The notes under the pieces are model-generated. The model did no database searches. It saw only the letters and a program-made list of their open reading frames with translations, and had not been told where the DNA came from. Positions 7,716 to 15,375 of a stretch of 64,000 nucleotides of DNA are shown here, piece by piece; positions within the stretch are counted from its first letter, which is position 1; the number at the start of each line of letters is the position of its first letter. A program made the position numbers and the translations under genes. This DNA comes from JAOPZW01 sp963789015 (GTDB lineage Bacteria; Actinomycetota; Thermoleophilia; Solirubrobacterales; Solirubrobacteraceae): positions 434,001-498,000 of the forward strand of contig CAWBIU010000002.1 in assembly GCA_963789015.1 (NCBI GenBank). The letters run 5' to 3'.

Positions 7716-8669
7716 ATGATTCCGCCTACATCCATGGCGGTCACTCTCACCCAGCTTGTCGCCTTCCTGGCCGTCGTCCGGCGCGGATCCGTCACCGCCG
7801 CAGCCGAGGAGCTCGTGGTCACGCAGCCCTCGGTGTCGGCCGCGGTGGCCGCGCTCGAGCGCGAGCTCGGCGTCGCGCTGACCGAGCGCGCGGGGCGCAC
7901 GCTGCGCCCGACGCCGGCCGGCGCCGCCTACGCGCCGTATGCCGCCGACGTGCTCGGGCTGCTCGACCAGGGCGGCCGCGCGGCGCGCGAGGCCGCCGAC
8001 CGCGGGCACCGCACGTTGCGCATCAGCGCGGTGACGACGGCGGGCGAGTTCCTCGTCCCGCCGCTCATCCAGGGCTTCCGCGAGCTGCATCCCGAGCTCG
8101 AGATCAGCCTCGACGTCGGCAACCGCGCCGACGTCTTCCAGCGCCTGGCCGACCACGACGTCGACGTCGCCATCACCGGCCGAGTGCCCGAGGACGGCCG
8201 TCTGTCGGGGCGCGCCTTCATGGACAACGAGTGGGTGCTCATCACCGCGCCCGGCGACCAGCTGGCCAAGCGCCGCTGGGTCGGCATGGACGAGCTGGCC
8301 ACGCGCCCGTGGCTGCTGCGCGAGCCGGGGTCGGGCACGCGCGTCCTGTGCGAGGAGTACCTCGCCGCGCACGGCATCGAGCCGCGCGTCCTCACGCTCG
8401 GCTCCAACGGCGCGATCAAGCAGGCGGCGCGCGTCGGGCTCGGCGTCGCGCTTCAGTCGCGCGCGGCCGTCGAGCTCGAGCTCAGCCTCGGGCTGCTCGA
8501 GTCGATCCGCCCGCGCGGCGGGCTGCCGCACCGCTCGTGGTACGTGGTGCGGGCGGCGACGGGGCCGGTGCGCGACTCCGTCGATGCCTTCATGGAGTAC
8601 GTCGAGTCGCCGGCCGCCCAGGGCGCGCTCGCGCGGGCCCGCGGCGCGAGCCCCGAGCGCGCCGCGTAG
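7716..8669 (+). CDS. LysR family regulator, CbbR/QscR-like
   Basis: A 317-residue LysR-type regulator. The winged helix-turn-helix spans about residues 10-65 (GSVTAAAEELVVTQPSVSAA), followed by the effector domain beginning near LRISAVTTAGEFLVPPL. The sequence style is that of CbbR and related regulators. Its position directly behind phosphoribulokinase, and before the serine-cycle genes sgaA and mcl-mtkAB, suggests that it senses ribulose 1,5-bisphosphate and controls the serine cycle. The start at 7716 has AAGGA 7 nt upstream; a second ATG at 7734 lacks one. It converges with sgaA. Confidence 0.85.
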   Translation: MIPPTSMAVTLTQLVAFLAVVRRGSVTAAAEELVVTQPSVSAAVAALERELGVALTERAGRTLRPTPAGAAYAPYAADVLGLLDQGGRAAREAADRGHRTLRISAVTTAGEFLVPPLIQGFRELHPELEISLDVGNRADVFQRLADHDVDVAITGRVPEDGRLSGRAFMDNEWVLITAPGDQLAKRRWVGMDELATRPWLLREPGSGTRVLCEEYLAAHGIEPRVLTLGSNGAIKQAARVGLGVALQSRAAVELELSLGLLESIRPRGGLPHRSWYVVRAATGPVRDSVDAFMEYVESPAAQGALARARGASPERAA

Positions 8670-8703
8670 ACGGCGGCGGCCCGGGGCAGAGCGCGATGGT
8701 CGG

Positions 8704-9867
8704 TCAGGCGCTGGACGACGCCAGCTCGCTGCGCTGCAGCGACATGGTGTCGTCGAAGCCGGCGAGGACGCGGTCGGCGGCCTCGCGGCGGGCGTTGTAG
8801 CCCATCAGGCCGACGCGCCAGATCGGCGGCGCGTCCGGGCCGAGGCCGCCGCCGACCTCGATGCCGTGCTCGCGCAGCAGGCGCGTCTGGATCTCCTTGC
8901 CGTCGACGCCCTCGGGCACCTTGACGGCGGACAGCTGGGCGAGCTGGTACTCGGGGTCGGCGAGCAGGTCCAGCCCGCGCGCCTTGATCTCGGCCTGGAA
9001 GTAGCCGCCGGCGTCGGTGTGACGCTGGAAGCGGTTCTCCAGGCCCTCCTCGAGCGCACCGCGCAGCGCCTCGTAGAGCGCGTAGATGTGCAGGATCGGC
9101 GCCGTGTGGTGGTACACCACGGGACGGTCGATCCAGTACTTCTTGAGCAGGTCGAGGTCGAACGTGAACGGCACCGGCGCCTTGCGCTTGGCGACGCGCT
9201 CGAGCGCCTTGTCGGAGATCGCCAGGGGCGACATGCCGGGCGGCGCGGCGAGCGCCTTCTGCGTGCACGAGTAGGCGAAGTCGATGCCCCACTCGTCGAA
9301 CTCGACCGGGTGCGCGCCGAGCGAGGTGACGGTGTCGACGAACAGCAGCGTGTCACCGCCGCGGCTGCGCAGCGCCTCGCCGAGCTCGGCGACGGGATGG
9401 CGCGCGCCGGTCGACGTCTCGGCGTGCACGACGGCGACGAGGCGCGCGTCGGGATGCTTGTCGAGCTCCTCGAGCAGGCGCTCGTTGGGGACGATCTCGC
9501 CGAAGTCGCCCTTGACCTCGACGACGTTCGCGCCCGTGCGCGCGGCCATCTTGGCGATCCGGTTGCCGAAGAAGCCGGTGACCGCGACGATCGCGGTGTC
9601 GCCCGGCTCGAGCAGGTTGACGAGGCCCGTCTCCATGCCCGACGAGCCGGTCGCCTGCAGCGGGAAGACGAGGCCCGAATCGGCCTTGTAGACCTGCCGC
9701 TGGAAGTCGACGACCTGCAGGAGGATGTCGTGCATGTCCGGGTCGAGGTGACTCAGCATCGGCTTCTGCATGGCCTCGAGCACGCGTGGCTCGACGTTGC
9801 TGGGTCCGGGGCCGGCGAGCAGGCGCTCGCCGGGATCGAGCGGTGGAAGCGTGGCGTTCGGGGTCAT
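8704..9867 (-). CDS. sgaA: Serine-glyoxylate aminotransferase
   Basis: A 387-residue class V aminotransferase. The PLP-binding lysine is Lys204 in YSCTQKALAAPPG. Family motifs LAGPGPSNVEPRVLEAM near the N-terminus and HAETSTGA support the alanine/serine-glyoxylate aminotransferase group. In the serine cycle it makes hydroxypyruvate and glycine from serine and glyoxylate, and the neighbouring mcl, mtkAB and hprA genes complete that context. An alanine-glyoxylate or phosphoserine role is less likely here. The ATG at 9867 has TAGGGT 7 nt upstream on its strand and no Shine-Dalgarno. Confidence 0.88.
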   Translation of the reverse strand: MTPNATLPPLDPGERLLAGPGPSNVEPRVLEAMQKPMLSHLDPDMHDILLQVVDFQRQVYKADSGLVFPLQATGSSGMETGLVNLLEPGDTAIVAVTGFFGNRIAKMAARTGANVVEVKGDFGEIVPNERLLEELDKHPDARLVAVVHAETSTGARHPVAELGEALRSRGGDTLLFVDTVTSLGAHPVEFDEWGIDFAYSCTQKALAAPPGMSPLAISDKALERVAKRKAPVPFTFDLDLLKKYWIDRPVVYHHTAPILHIYALYEALRGALEEGLENRFQRHTDAGGYFQAEIKARGLDLLADPEYQLAQLSAVKVPEGVDGKEIQTRLLREHGIEVGGGLGPDAPPIWRVGLMGYNARREAADRVLAGFDDTMSLQRSELASSSA

Positions 9868-9874
9868 CCGCGAC

Positions 9875-9880
9875 ACCCTA
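9875..9880 (-). promoter_or_regulatory. Probable -10 element for leaderless sgaA
   Basis: On the minus strand, TAGGGT ends 7 nt before the sgaA ATG at 9867 and there is no ribosome-binding site. This fits leaderless initiation. Confidence 0.45.
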
Positions 9881-9925
9881 GTGCAATTCACCAAGAAGAA
9901 CCATGGAAAACGTCGGCGAATGACG

Positions 9926-9946
9926 GTTCGACTCTATATATCGAAC
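9926..9946. promoter_or_regulatory. Inverted repeat in the sgaA/mcl divergent promoter region
   Basis: GTTCGA (9926-9931) and TCGAAC (9941-9946) flank a 9-nt AT-rich spacer, CTCTATATA. The region lies between the divergent serine-cycle genes sgaA and mcl and is much more AT-rich than its surroundings. It could be an operator for the LysR regulator, with TATATA as part of a -10 box. Confidence 0.4.
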
Positions 9947-10040
9947 ACTGGTGGCGATCCACACAAATTCCTCTAAGGTCGCTTGCAAAGCGGGGTCTGG
10001 AGGGGTTTCCTTGCGCCCCCCGTCCCGAGGAGTGGAACAC

Positions 10041-11039
10041 ATGGCCGCAACGCCGTCGCGTCTTCACCGCAGCGAACTCGCGGTTCCCGGTGCCAACATC
10101 CGCATGCTCGAGAAGGCCCCCGGAGCCGGCGCCGACATCGTCATGCTCGACCTCGAGGACGCCGTCGCGCCGGCCGACAAGCCGCAGGCGCGGCTGAACG
10201 TGATCGACGCGCTGCGCCGCGAGGACTGGTCCGGCTGCTCGGTCTCCGTGCGGATCAACGGCCTGGACACGCCGTGGTGCTACCGCGACCTCGTCGACGT
10301 CGTCGAGGAGGCGGGCGACCGGATCGACCTGATCATGATCCCCAAGGTCGGCTCGGCCGGCGACGTGCACTTCGTCGCCACGCTGCTCACGCAGATCGAG
10401 GACGCCATGGGCCTGGAGCGGCGGATCGGCCTGTCCGTGCTGATCGAGACGGCGATCGGCATGGTCAACGTCGACGAGATCGCCACCGCGTGCCCCGAGC
10501 GCATGGAGGCGATGGTCTTCGGCGTCGCCGACTACGCCGCGTCGCTGGCCAGCCACACGACCTCGATCGGCGGCTCGACCGAGGCCTACTCGGTCATCAC
10601 CGACGCCGCGCAGGACGGCACGCGTGAGCGCCACTGGGGGGACCAGTGGCACTACGCGCAGGCGCGCATCGCCGTGACGTGCCGCGCCCACGGGCTGCGG
10701 CCGGTCGACGGGCCCTACGGCGACTTCGGCGACCCCGAGGGCTACCTGACGGCGGCGCGCCGCGCCGCCGTGCTCGGCTTCGAGGGCAAGTGGGCGATCC
10801 ACCCCTCGCAGGTCGAGCTCGCCAACTCCGTCTTCACCCCCGACGCGGGCACCGTCGCGCGGACGCGCCGGATCATCGCCGCCATGGACGAGGCGGCGCG
10901 CCAGGGCAGCGGCGCCGTCTCGCTCGACGGCCGCCTGATCGACGCCGCGTCGATCCGCATGGCGGAGACGCTGCTCGGCAAGGTCGAGCAGATCGAGGCC
11001 CGCAACGGCGCGACGCCCGTCGCCGCGGGCGGGCGGTGA
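10041..11039 (+). CDS. mcl: Malyl-CoA lyase (CitE/HpcH aldolase family)
   Basis: A 332-residue HpcH/HpaI-type aldolase. Motifs include RLHRSELAVPGAN, IVMLDLEDAVAPADK, SVRINGLDTPWCYRD, VLIETAIGMVNVDEIA, GVADYAASL and FEGKWAIHPSQVELAN. They match malyl-CoA lyases of serine-cycle methylotrophs closely. It cleaves L-malyl-CoA to glyoxylate and acetyl-CoA, the last step of the cycle. GAGGAG lies 8 nt before the ATG. It is the first gene of an operon running mcl-mtkA-mtkB-ferredoxin-3-hydroxyacyl-CoA dehydrogenase. Confidence 0.93.
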   Translation: MAATPSRLHRSELAVPGANIRMLEKAPGAGADIVMLDLEDAVAPADKPQARLNVIDALRREDWSGCSVSVRINGLDTPWCYRDLVDVVEEAGDRIDLIMIPKVGSAGDVHFVATLLTQIEDAMGLERRIGLSVLIETAIGMVNVDEIATACPERMEAMVFGVADYAASLASHTTSIGGSTEAYSVITDAAQDGTRERHWGDQWHYAQARIAVTCRAHGLRPVDGPYGDFGDPEGYLTAARRAAVLGFEGKWAIHPSQVELANSVFTPDAGTVARTRRIIAAMDEAARQGSGAVSLDGRLIDAASIRMAETLLGKVEQIEARNGATPVAAGGR

Positions 11040-11045
11040 GCGGCG

Positions 11046-12251
11046 ATGCGCTTCTACGAGCACGAGTCCCGCGAGATCCTGCGTGCCGCCGGGATCCCCG
11101 TCCTCGACGGCGGGCTGGCGCGCCACCCGGCCGAGGCCGCCGCGGTCGCGCGCCGGCTCGGCGGCCCGGTCGTCGTCAAGGCCCAGGTCCTCGCCGGCGG
11201 GCGCATGAAGGCCGGCGGGGTGCTCTTCGCCACGACGCCGCGCGAGGCCGCGGCCGCCACCGCGAAGATCCTCGCCACGCCGATCGGCGGCCGGCTCCCG
11301 CGCGGGGTCCTCGTCGATCGCCGCATGGCCGTCGCCCGCGAGCTGTACGCCGCCGTCGCCTGGGACGGCGTGGCCAAGCGCCCCGTCGCGCTCTTCAGCC
11401 AGGCGGGCGGCATCGACGTCGAGGACGCCGGCTCGGACCTCGTGGCCCGCGTCCATCTGCCCGCGAGCGGCACGGTGTCGGCCTTCCACGCCCGTCAGGC
11501 CGTGGCCGCCGCCGGCCTGAGCGCCGAGCGCCTCGGCGGCCCGGCGCGCGTGCTCGCGGCGCTCGCCCGGCTGTTCGCCGAGCGCGACCTGACGCTCGCC
11601 GAGATCAACCCGCTGGCCGAGCTCGAGGACGGCACGCTCGTCGCGCTCGACGCGCACATCGAGATCGAGGACGAGGCGCGCGCGCGTCAGCGCGACTGGC
11701 TGCGCGGACTGGGCGTCGGCGACGAGGAGACCCGCCAGGCGCGCGACCCCACGCCGTTCGAGGTCGCCGGCGCCGCCGTCGACGCCTCCGACCACCGCGG
11801 CGTGGCGGGCAGCGTGACCGAGTTCGACGGCGACCTCGGCCTCGTCATCGGCGCCGGCGGCGGCTCGCTGACGCTGTTCGACGCGGTCCGCGCCCACGGC
11901 GGGCGGCCGGCGAACTTCTGCGAGATCGGCGGCAACCCGAGCGTGGCCAAGACCTGCGCGCTGGTCAAGCTCGTGCTCCAGAAGCCCGGCGTCGAGCGCG
12001 TCGCGGTGATGATGTCGATCGTCTCCAACACGCGCGTCGACATCGTCGCCCGCGGCGTGGTCAAGGCGTGCCTCGAGCTCGGGATGGACCCGGCCGAGCG
12101 GATCGCCGTGTTCCGGATTCCCGGCGCCTGGGAGGACGAGGGCCGCAAGATCCTGACGCGCTACGGGATCGAGCCGGCCGACCGCTCCGTGTCGATGCAC
12201 GAGGCGGCCCGGCGCGCCGTCGGCCTGGTCGAGGATCGGATGGCGGCATGA
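11046..12251 (+). CDS. mtkA: Malate-CoA ligase (malate thiokinase) beta subunit
   Basis: A 401-residue ATP-grasp protein of the succinyl-CoA synthetase beta family: KAQVLAGGRMKAGGV near residue 50, TLAEINPLAELEDG near 185, and the C-terminal GGGSLTLFDAVRAHGG and EIGGNPSV. Succinyl-CoA synthetase beta is the paralogue, but adjacency to malyl-CoA lyase makes malate-CoA ligase the better call. With MtkB it makes malyl-CoA from malate, CoA and ATP. It starts 6 nt after mcl and overlaps mtkB by 4 nt (ATGA). Confidence 0.9.
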   Translation: MRFYEHESREILRAAGIPVLDGGLARHPAEAAAVARRLGGPVVVKAQVLAGGRMKAGGVLFATTPREAAAATAKILATPIGGRLPRGVLVDRRMAVARELYAAVAWDGVAKRPVALFSQAGGIDVEDAGSDLVARVHLPASGTVSAFHARQAVAAAGLSAERLGGPARVLAALARLFAERDLTLAEINPLAELEDGTLVALDAHIEIEDEARARQRDWLRGLGVGDEETRQARDPTPFEVAGAAVDASDHRGVAGSVTEFDGDLGLVIGAGGGSLTLFDAVRAHGGRPANFCEIGGNPSVAKTCALVKLVLQKPGVERVAVMMSIVSNTRVDIVARGVVKACLELGMDPAERIAVFRIPGAWEDEGRKILTRYGIEPADRSVSMHEAARRAVGLVEDRMAA

Positions 12252-13168
12252 GCATCCTCATCGACCACACGACGACGTTCATCGTCCAGGGCATCACCGG
12301 CCGCGAGGCGGTGAGCCTGGTGCGCGACGCCCTCGACTACGGCCGCGGCGCGCGGATCGTCGGCGGCGTGACGCCCGGCCGCGGCGGGCGCGAGGTTCAC
12401 GGCGTGCCCGTCTTCGACACCGTCGAGCAGGCGGTCGCCCATCACGGCGCGCCGGTCGACGGGAGCGTCGTCACCGTGCCGCCGGCGCACTGCCGCGACG
12501 CCGTGCTCGAGGCGCTCGACAACGGCATCCGCCTCGTGGTGATCGTCACCGAGCGCATCCCGCGCCGCGACGTGGCCGAGATGATCGAGGTCGCGGACGC
12601 GCGCGGGGCCCGCATCATCGGCCCCAACTGCCTGGGGATCATCGTCCCCGGCGAGGTCAAGATGGGCGGCATCGGCGGGCCGGCACGCGACGCCGAGCGC
12701 GCCTACCGGCCGGGGCCGATCGGCGTGATCAGCCGCTCCGGCGGCATGACCACCGAGCTGTCCTCGACGCTCAGCGCCGCCGGGCTGGGCCAGTCGACCG
12801 CCGTCTCGATCGGCGGCGACGCGATCATCGGCTCGACCTACGCCGAGCTCATGCCGCTGTTCGAGGCCGACCCGCAGACCCAGGGGATCGTCATCTACAC
12901 CGAGCCCGGCGGCCGCATGGAGGCCGAGCTGGCGCGCTGGGTGCGCGAGCACCGCACGCGGCTGCCGATCGTCGCCTTCATGGCCGGTCGCTTCATGGAC
13001 GAGATGCCGGGCATGAGCTTCGGCCACGCCGGCACGATCGTCGAGGGCGTCGGCGACACCGCCGCCGACAAGGTCGAGCGGCTGCGCGCGGCGGGGATCG
13101 CCGTCGCCGAGGAGATCAGCGACATCCCGGCCCTGCTGCGGGCCCGACTGCACCGGAGGGCGGCATGA
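12248..13168 (+). CDS. mtkB: Malate-CoA ligase alpha subunit
   Basis: A 306-residue protein of the succinyl-CoA synthetase alpha family. It has the N-terminal CoA-binding segment (FIVQGITGREAV), PNCLGIIVPGEVKMG, and the phosphorylated active-site histidine, His260 in GMSFGHAGTIVEG. It pairs with MtkA, whose stop codon overlaps its start. Together they activate malate for cleavage by Mcl. GGAGGG near its 3' end serves the next gene, which starts in a further ATGA overlap. Confidence 0.92.
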   Translation: MSILIDHTTTFIVQGITGREAVSLVRDALDYGRGARIVGGVTPGRGGREVHGVPVFDTVEQAVAHHGAPVDGSVVTVPPAHCRDAVLEALDNGIRLVVIVTERIPRRDVAEMIEVADARGARIIGPNCLGIIVPGEVKMGGIGGPARDAERAYRPGPIGVISRSGGMTTELSSTLSAAGLGQSTAVSIGGDAIIGSTYAELMPLFEADPQTQGIVIYTEPGGRMEAELARWVREHRTRLPIVAFMAGRFMDEMPGMSFGHAGTIVEGVGDTAADKVERLRAAGIAVAEEISDIPALLRARLHRRAA

Positions 13169-13401
13169 GATCCGACGCGACGTTCATCGGGATCGAGGTC
13201 GACGACGGCGTCGTCGCCGACCGTGCGCTGGCGGCGCGACTGACCGCCGTCTGCCCGGTCGACATCTTCGCCGAGCACGGCGGGCGCGTCGCGCTGCGCG
13301 AGGAGAATCTCGACGAGTGCATCCTCTGCGGGCTGTGCGAGGAGACGGCATCGGGTGCGGTGCGGGTCCATCGGCTCTACGATCTCGTCACGGGGACATG
13401 A
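13165..13401 (+). CDS. Small ferredoxin-like protein (FixX-like)
   Basis: A 78-residue protein with four cysteines arranged as a VCPVDIF segment and a CILCGLC segment, enough to bind one [4Fe-4S] cluster in the manner of FixX-type ferredoxin-like proteins. Such proteins pass electrons between an ETF system and the quinone pool. Here it is coupled by 4-nt overlaps to both mtkB and a 3-hydroxyacyl-CoA dehydrogenase. Its partner is not obvious, as no etf genes are present in the window. Confidence 0.7.
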   Translation: MRSDATFIGIEVDDGVVADRALAARLTAVCPVDIFAEHGGRVALREENLDECILCGLCEETASGAVRVHRLYDLVTGT

Positions 13402-14210
13402 GCGCGACGGCTTCGGAACGGCTGGGCATCGTCGGAAGCGGCACGATCGCGTGCGGGCTGGCCGTCGTCGCGGCGCGCCACGGCAAGGTGACGCTGTGGG
13501 CGCGCTCGGACGCATCCGCCGAGCGCGCCGAGCGCAAGGTGCGCGACGTGTGCTCCAAGCTCGACGCCGCCCTCGACGCGGGCCGTGTGACCGTCGCCAC
13601 GGACCTGACCGCCGGCATCGGCGACATGACGTTCGTCGTCGAGGCGATCGCCGAGGACCTCGCGGCCAAGCGTGAGCTGCTCGGGCGCCTGGAGTGGCGC
13701 CTGGACAGCGACGCGATCGTGGCCACGACGACCTCGTCGCTGCCGCTCGGCGAGCTCGCCGAGGCCAGCGGGCGGCCCGAGCGCTTCGTCGCCTTCCACG
13801 TCTTCAATCCCGTCCCGCGGATGGAGCTGATCGAGCTCGCCTTCCCGCAGCGCGCCGACCGCGTCACGCGCGAGCGGGCCCGCGCGCTGGCGGCGGCGCT
13901 GGGCAAGCGGGCCGTCGAGGTGCCCGACTGCGCCGGCTTCGTCGTCAACCGGCTGCTGTTCCCGTACCTGTTCGACGCCGTGCGGCTCGCCGACGAGCGC
14001 GGGATGGCCGTCGCGGACGTCGACGCGTGCATGACGCTCGGGGCCGGGCACCCGATGGGGCCGCTCGCGCTGCTGGACTACGTCGGCCTGGACGTGGCGC
14101 TGGCCATCGGCGAGTCACTCGGCCTCGAGGTGCCCGACCGCCTGCGCGCGCTGGTCGCCGAAGGCGCGCTCGGCCGCAAGGCCGGACGCGGCTTCCACAT
14201 CTACGACTAG
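13398..14210 (+). CDS. 3-hydroxyacyl-CoA dehydrogenase (3-hydroxybutyryl-CoA dehydrogenase type)
   Basis: A 270-residue NAD-dependent dehydrogenase. The Rossmann motif GIVGSGTIACGLA begins near residue 9, followed by ATTTSSLPLGELA, the catalytic FHVFNPVPRMELIE segment, and the C-terminal domain with DCAGFVVNRLLFP and GAGHPMGPLALLDYVGLD. It would oxidise or reduce 3-hydroxyacyl-CoA such as 3-hydroxybutyryl-CoA. It closes the serine-cycle operon and might act on acetyl-CoA-derived C4 units released by Mcl; that link is inference. It ends inside a 170-bp inverted repeat. Confidence 0.85.
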   Translation: MSATASERLGIVGSGTIACGLAVVAARHGKVTLWARSDASAERAERKVRDVCSKLDAALDAGRVTVATDLTAGIGDMTFVVEAIAEDLAAKRELLGRLEWRLDSDAIVATTTSSLPLGELAEASGRPERFVAFHVFNPVPRMELIELAFPQRADRVTRERARALAAALGKRAVEVPDCAGFVVNRLLFPYLFDAVRLADERGMAVADVDACMTLGAGHPMGPLALLDYVGLDVALAIGESLGLEVPDRLRALVAEGALGRKAGRGFHIYD

Positions 14211-14377
14211 GTGGTTGATTCCGCGACCCCGCGGCCGCCTGGCATCGTCCCGCGGCGCCGGATCGCCACCCACGTCGGGGCCCCGTGGCTCTGCCACTGT
14301 GACCCCTCCGCGGTCGGCGCCCGGCATCCACGGATCCGACGCCAGGCAACCACGCGGCCGTCGGAATCAACCACCTA
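14208..14377. repeat. 170-bp imperfect palindrome between convergent genes
   Basis: The outer arms are a perfect 16-bp inverted repeat, TAGGTGGTTGATTCCG (14208-14223) against 14362-14377, and each arm includes the stop codon of a flanking gene. Inner parts also pair imperfectly (GCCTGGC near 14237 with GCCAGGC near 14341), and the centre is a short hairpin, GTGGC-TCT-GCCAC (14285-14297). The whole gap therefore folds as one long hairpin. It may be a bidirectional terminator or a MITE/REP-like repeat. No other copy was noticed in this window. Confidence 0.65.
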
Positions 14378-15361
14378 AGCCTCGAGCACCTCGGGGTTGA
14401 CCGGCGTCTTCGGCGGCTCGCCGCGCAGGACGGCGACGGCGTTCTCGGCCGCCAGCACGCCCATCGCCGTGCGCGTCTCGATCGTCGCCGAGCCGAGGTG
14501 GGGGAGGAGCACGACGTTGTCGAGCTCGAGCAGGCCGGGATGGACGTCGGGCTCGTTCTCGTAGACGTCGAGGCCGGCGCCGGCGATCTGGCCGTCGCGC
14601 AGCGCGTCGACGAGCGCCGCCTCGTCGATGATCGGGCCGCGCGCCGAGTTGACGATGTACGCGCTGTCCTTCATGCGGCTGAGCGCGTCGGCGTCGATCA
14701 GGTGGCGGGTCTCGTCCATGAGCGGGGCGTGGACGGTGACCACGTCGGACGCGGCGAGCAGGTCGTGCAGCTCCATGCGCTCCGGGTCGCCCAGCTCGGA
14801 GGCGACGTCGGCGGACAGCTCACGCGCGTCGGTATAGGCGATCGTCATGCCGAAGGCGCGCGCGCGGCGTGCGACGGAGCGGCCGATCGCACCCATGCCG
14901 ACGACGCCGAGGACCTTGTCCTGCAGGCCCATGCCGAGCAGCATGAACATGTGCCACGACCACGGCTCGCGGTCGCGGATCAGCCGCTCGCCCTCGCCGG
15001 CGCGGCGGGTGATGGCGAGGATCAGCGTCATCGCCAGGTCGGCGGTCGCCTCGGTGAGCACCCCCGGCGTGTTGGTGATCAGCACACCGCGCTTCGTGGC
15101 GGCGGGCACGTCGATGTTGTCGAAGCCGACGGCGACGTTGGTCACCGCCTTCAGCTGCGGGCCGGCGGCGTCGAGGAACGCGTCGTCGACCTTGTCGTGC
15201 AGGAGGGTCACGGCGATGTCCGCACCGGCCACGGCGTCGTGGAGCTCGGCGGTCTCGAGCGGGCGATCCTCCGGCGAGACCCACACCTCGCCCGCCTCGC
15301 GCAGCTTCTCGACGGCGGGCTCGGGGATCCGCCGGGTGACGACGATCTTGGGAGTGCTCAC
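14375..15361 (-). CDS. hprA: Hydroxypyruvate/glyoxylate reductase (D-2-hydroxyacid dehydrogenase)
   Basis: A 328-residue D-2-hydroxyacid dehydrogenase. It contains NVAVGFDNIDVPAATKRG, the Rossmann motif GVVGMGAIGRSVARRA, an active-site arginine segment NSARGPIIDEAAL, a Glu in YENEP and the catalytic His in LLPHLGSAT. It resembles glyoxylate/hydroxypyruvate reductases. In the serine cycle it converts hydroxypyruvate from SgaA into glycerate. The gene follows the PucR-type regulator by 11 nt. TAGGGT lies 8 nt upstream of the GTG, so it may also have its own leaderless promoter. Confidence 0.88.
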   Translation of the reverse strand: MSTPKIVVTRRIPEPAVEKLREAGEVWVSPEDRPLETAELHDAVAGADIAVTLLHDKVDDAFLDAAGPQLKAVTNVAVGFDNIDVPAATKRGVLITNTPGVLTEATADLAMTLILAITRRAGEGERLIRDREPWSWHMFMLLGMGLQDKVLGVVGMGAIGRSVARRARAFGMTIAYTDARELSADVASELGDPERMELHDLLAASDVVTVHAPLMDETRHLIDADALSRMKDSAYIVNSARGPIIDEAALVDALRDGQIAGAGLDVYENEPDVHPGLLELDNVVLLPHLGSATIETRTAMGVLAAENAVAVLRGEPPKTPVNPEVLEA

Positions 15362-15369
15362 GGGCGCGG

Positions 15370-15375
15370 ACCCTA
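15370..15375 (-). promoter_or_regulatory. Probable -10 element for leaderless hprA
   Basis: TAGGGT on the minus strand, formed partly from the TAG stop of the upstream regulator gene, lies 8 nt before the GTG at 15361. No Shine-Dalgarno is visible. Confidence 0.35.

Noticed and set aside
11046..13168. Succinyl-CoA synthetase sucCD
   Set aside because: Same family, but the direct link to malyl-CoA lyase in one operon makes malate-CoA ligase the better call.
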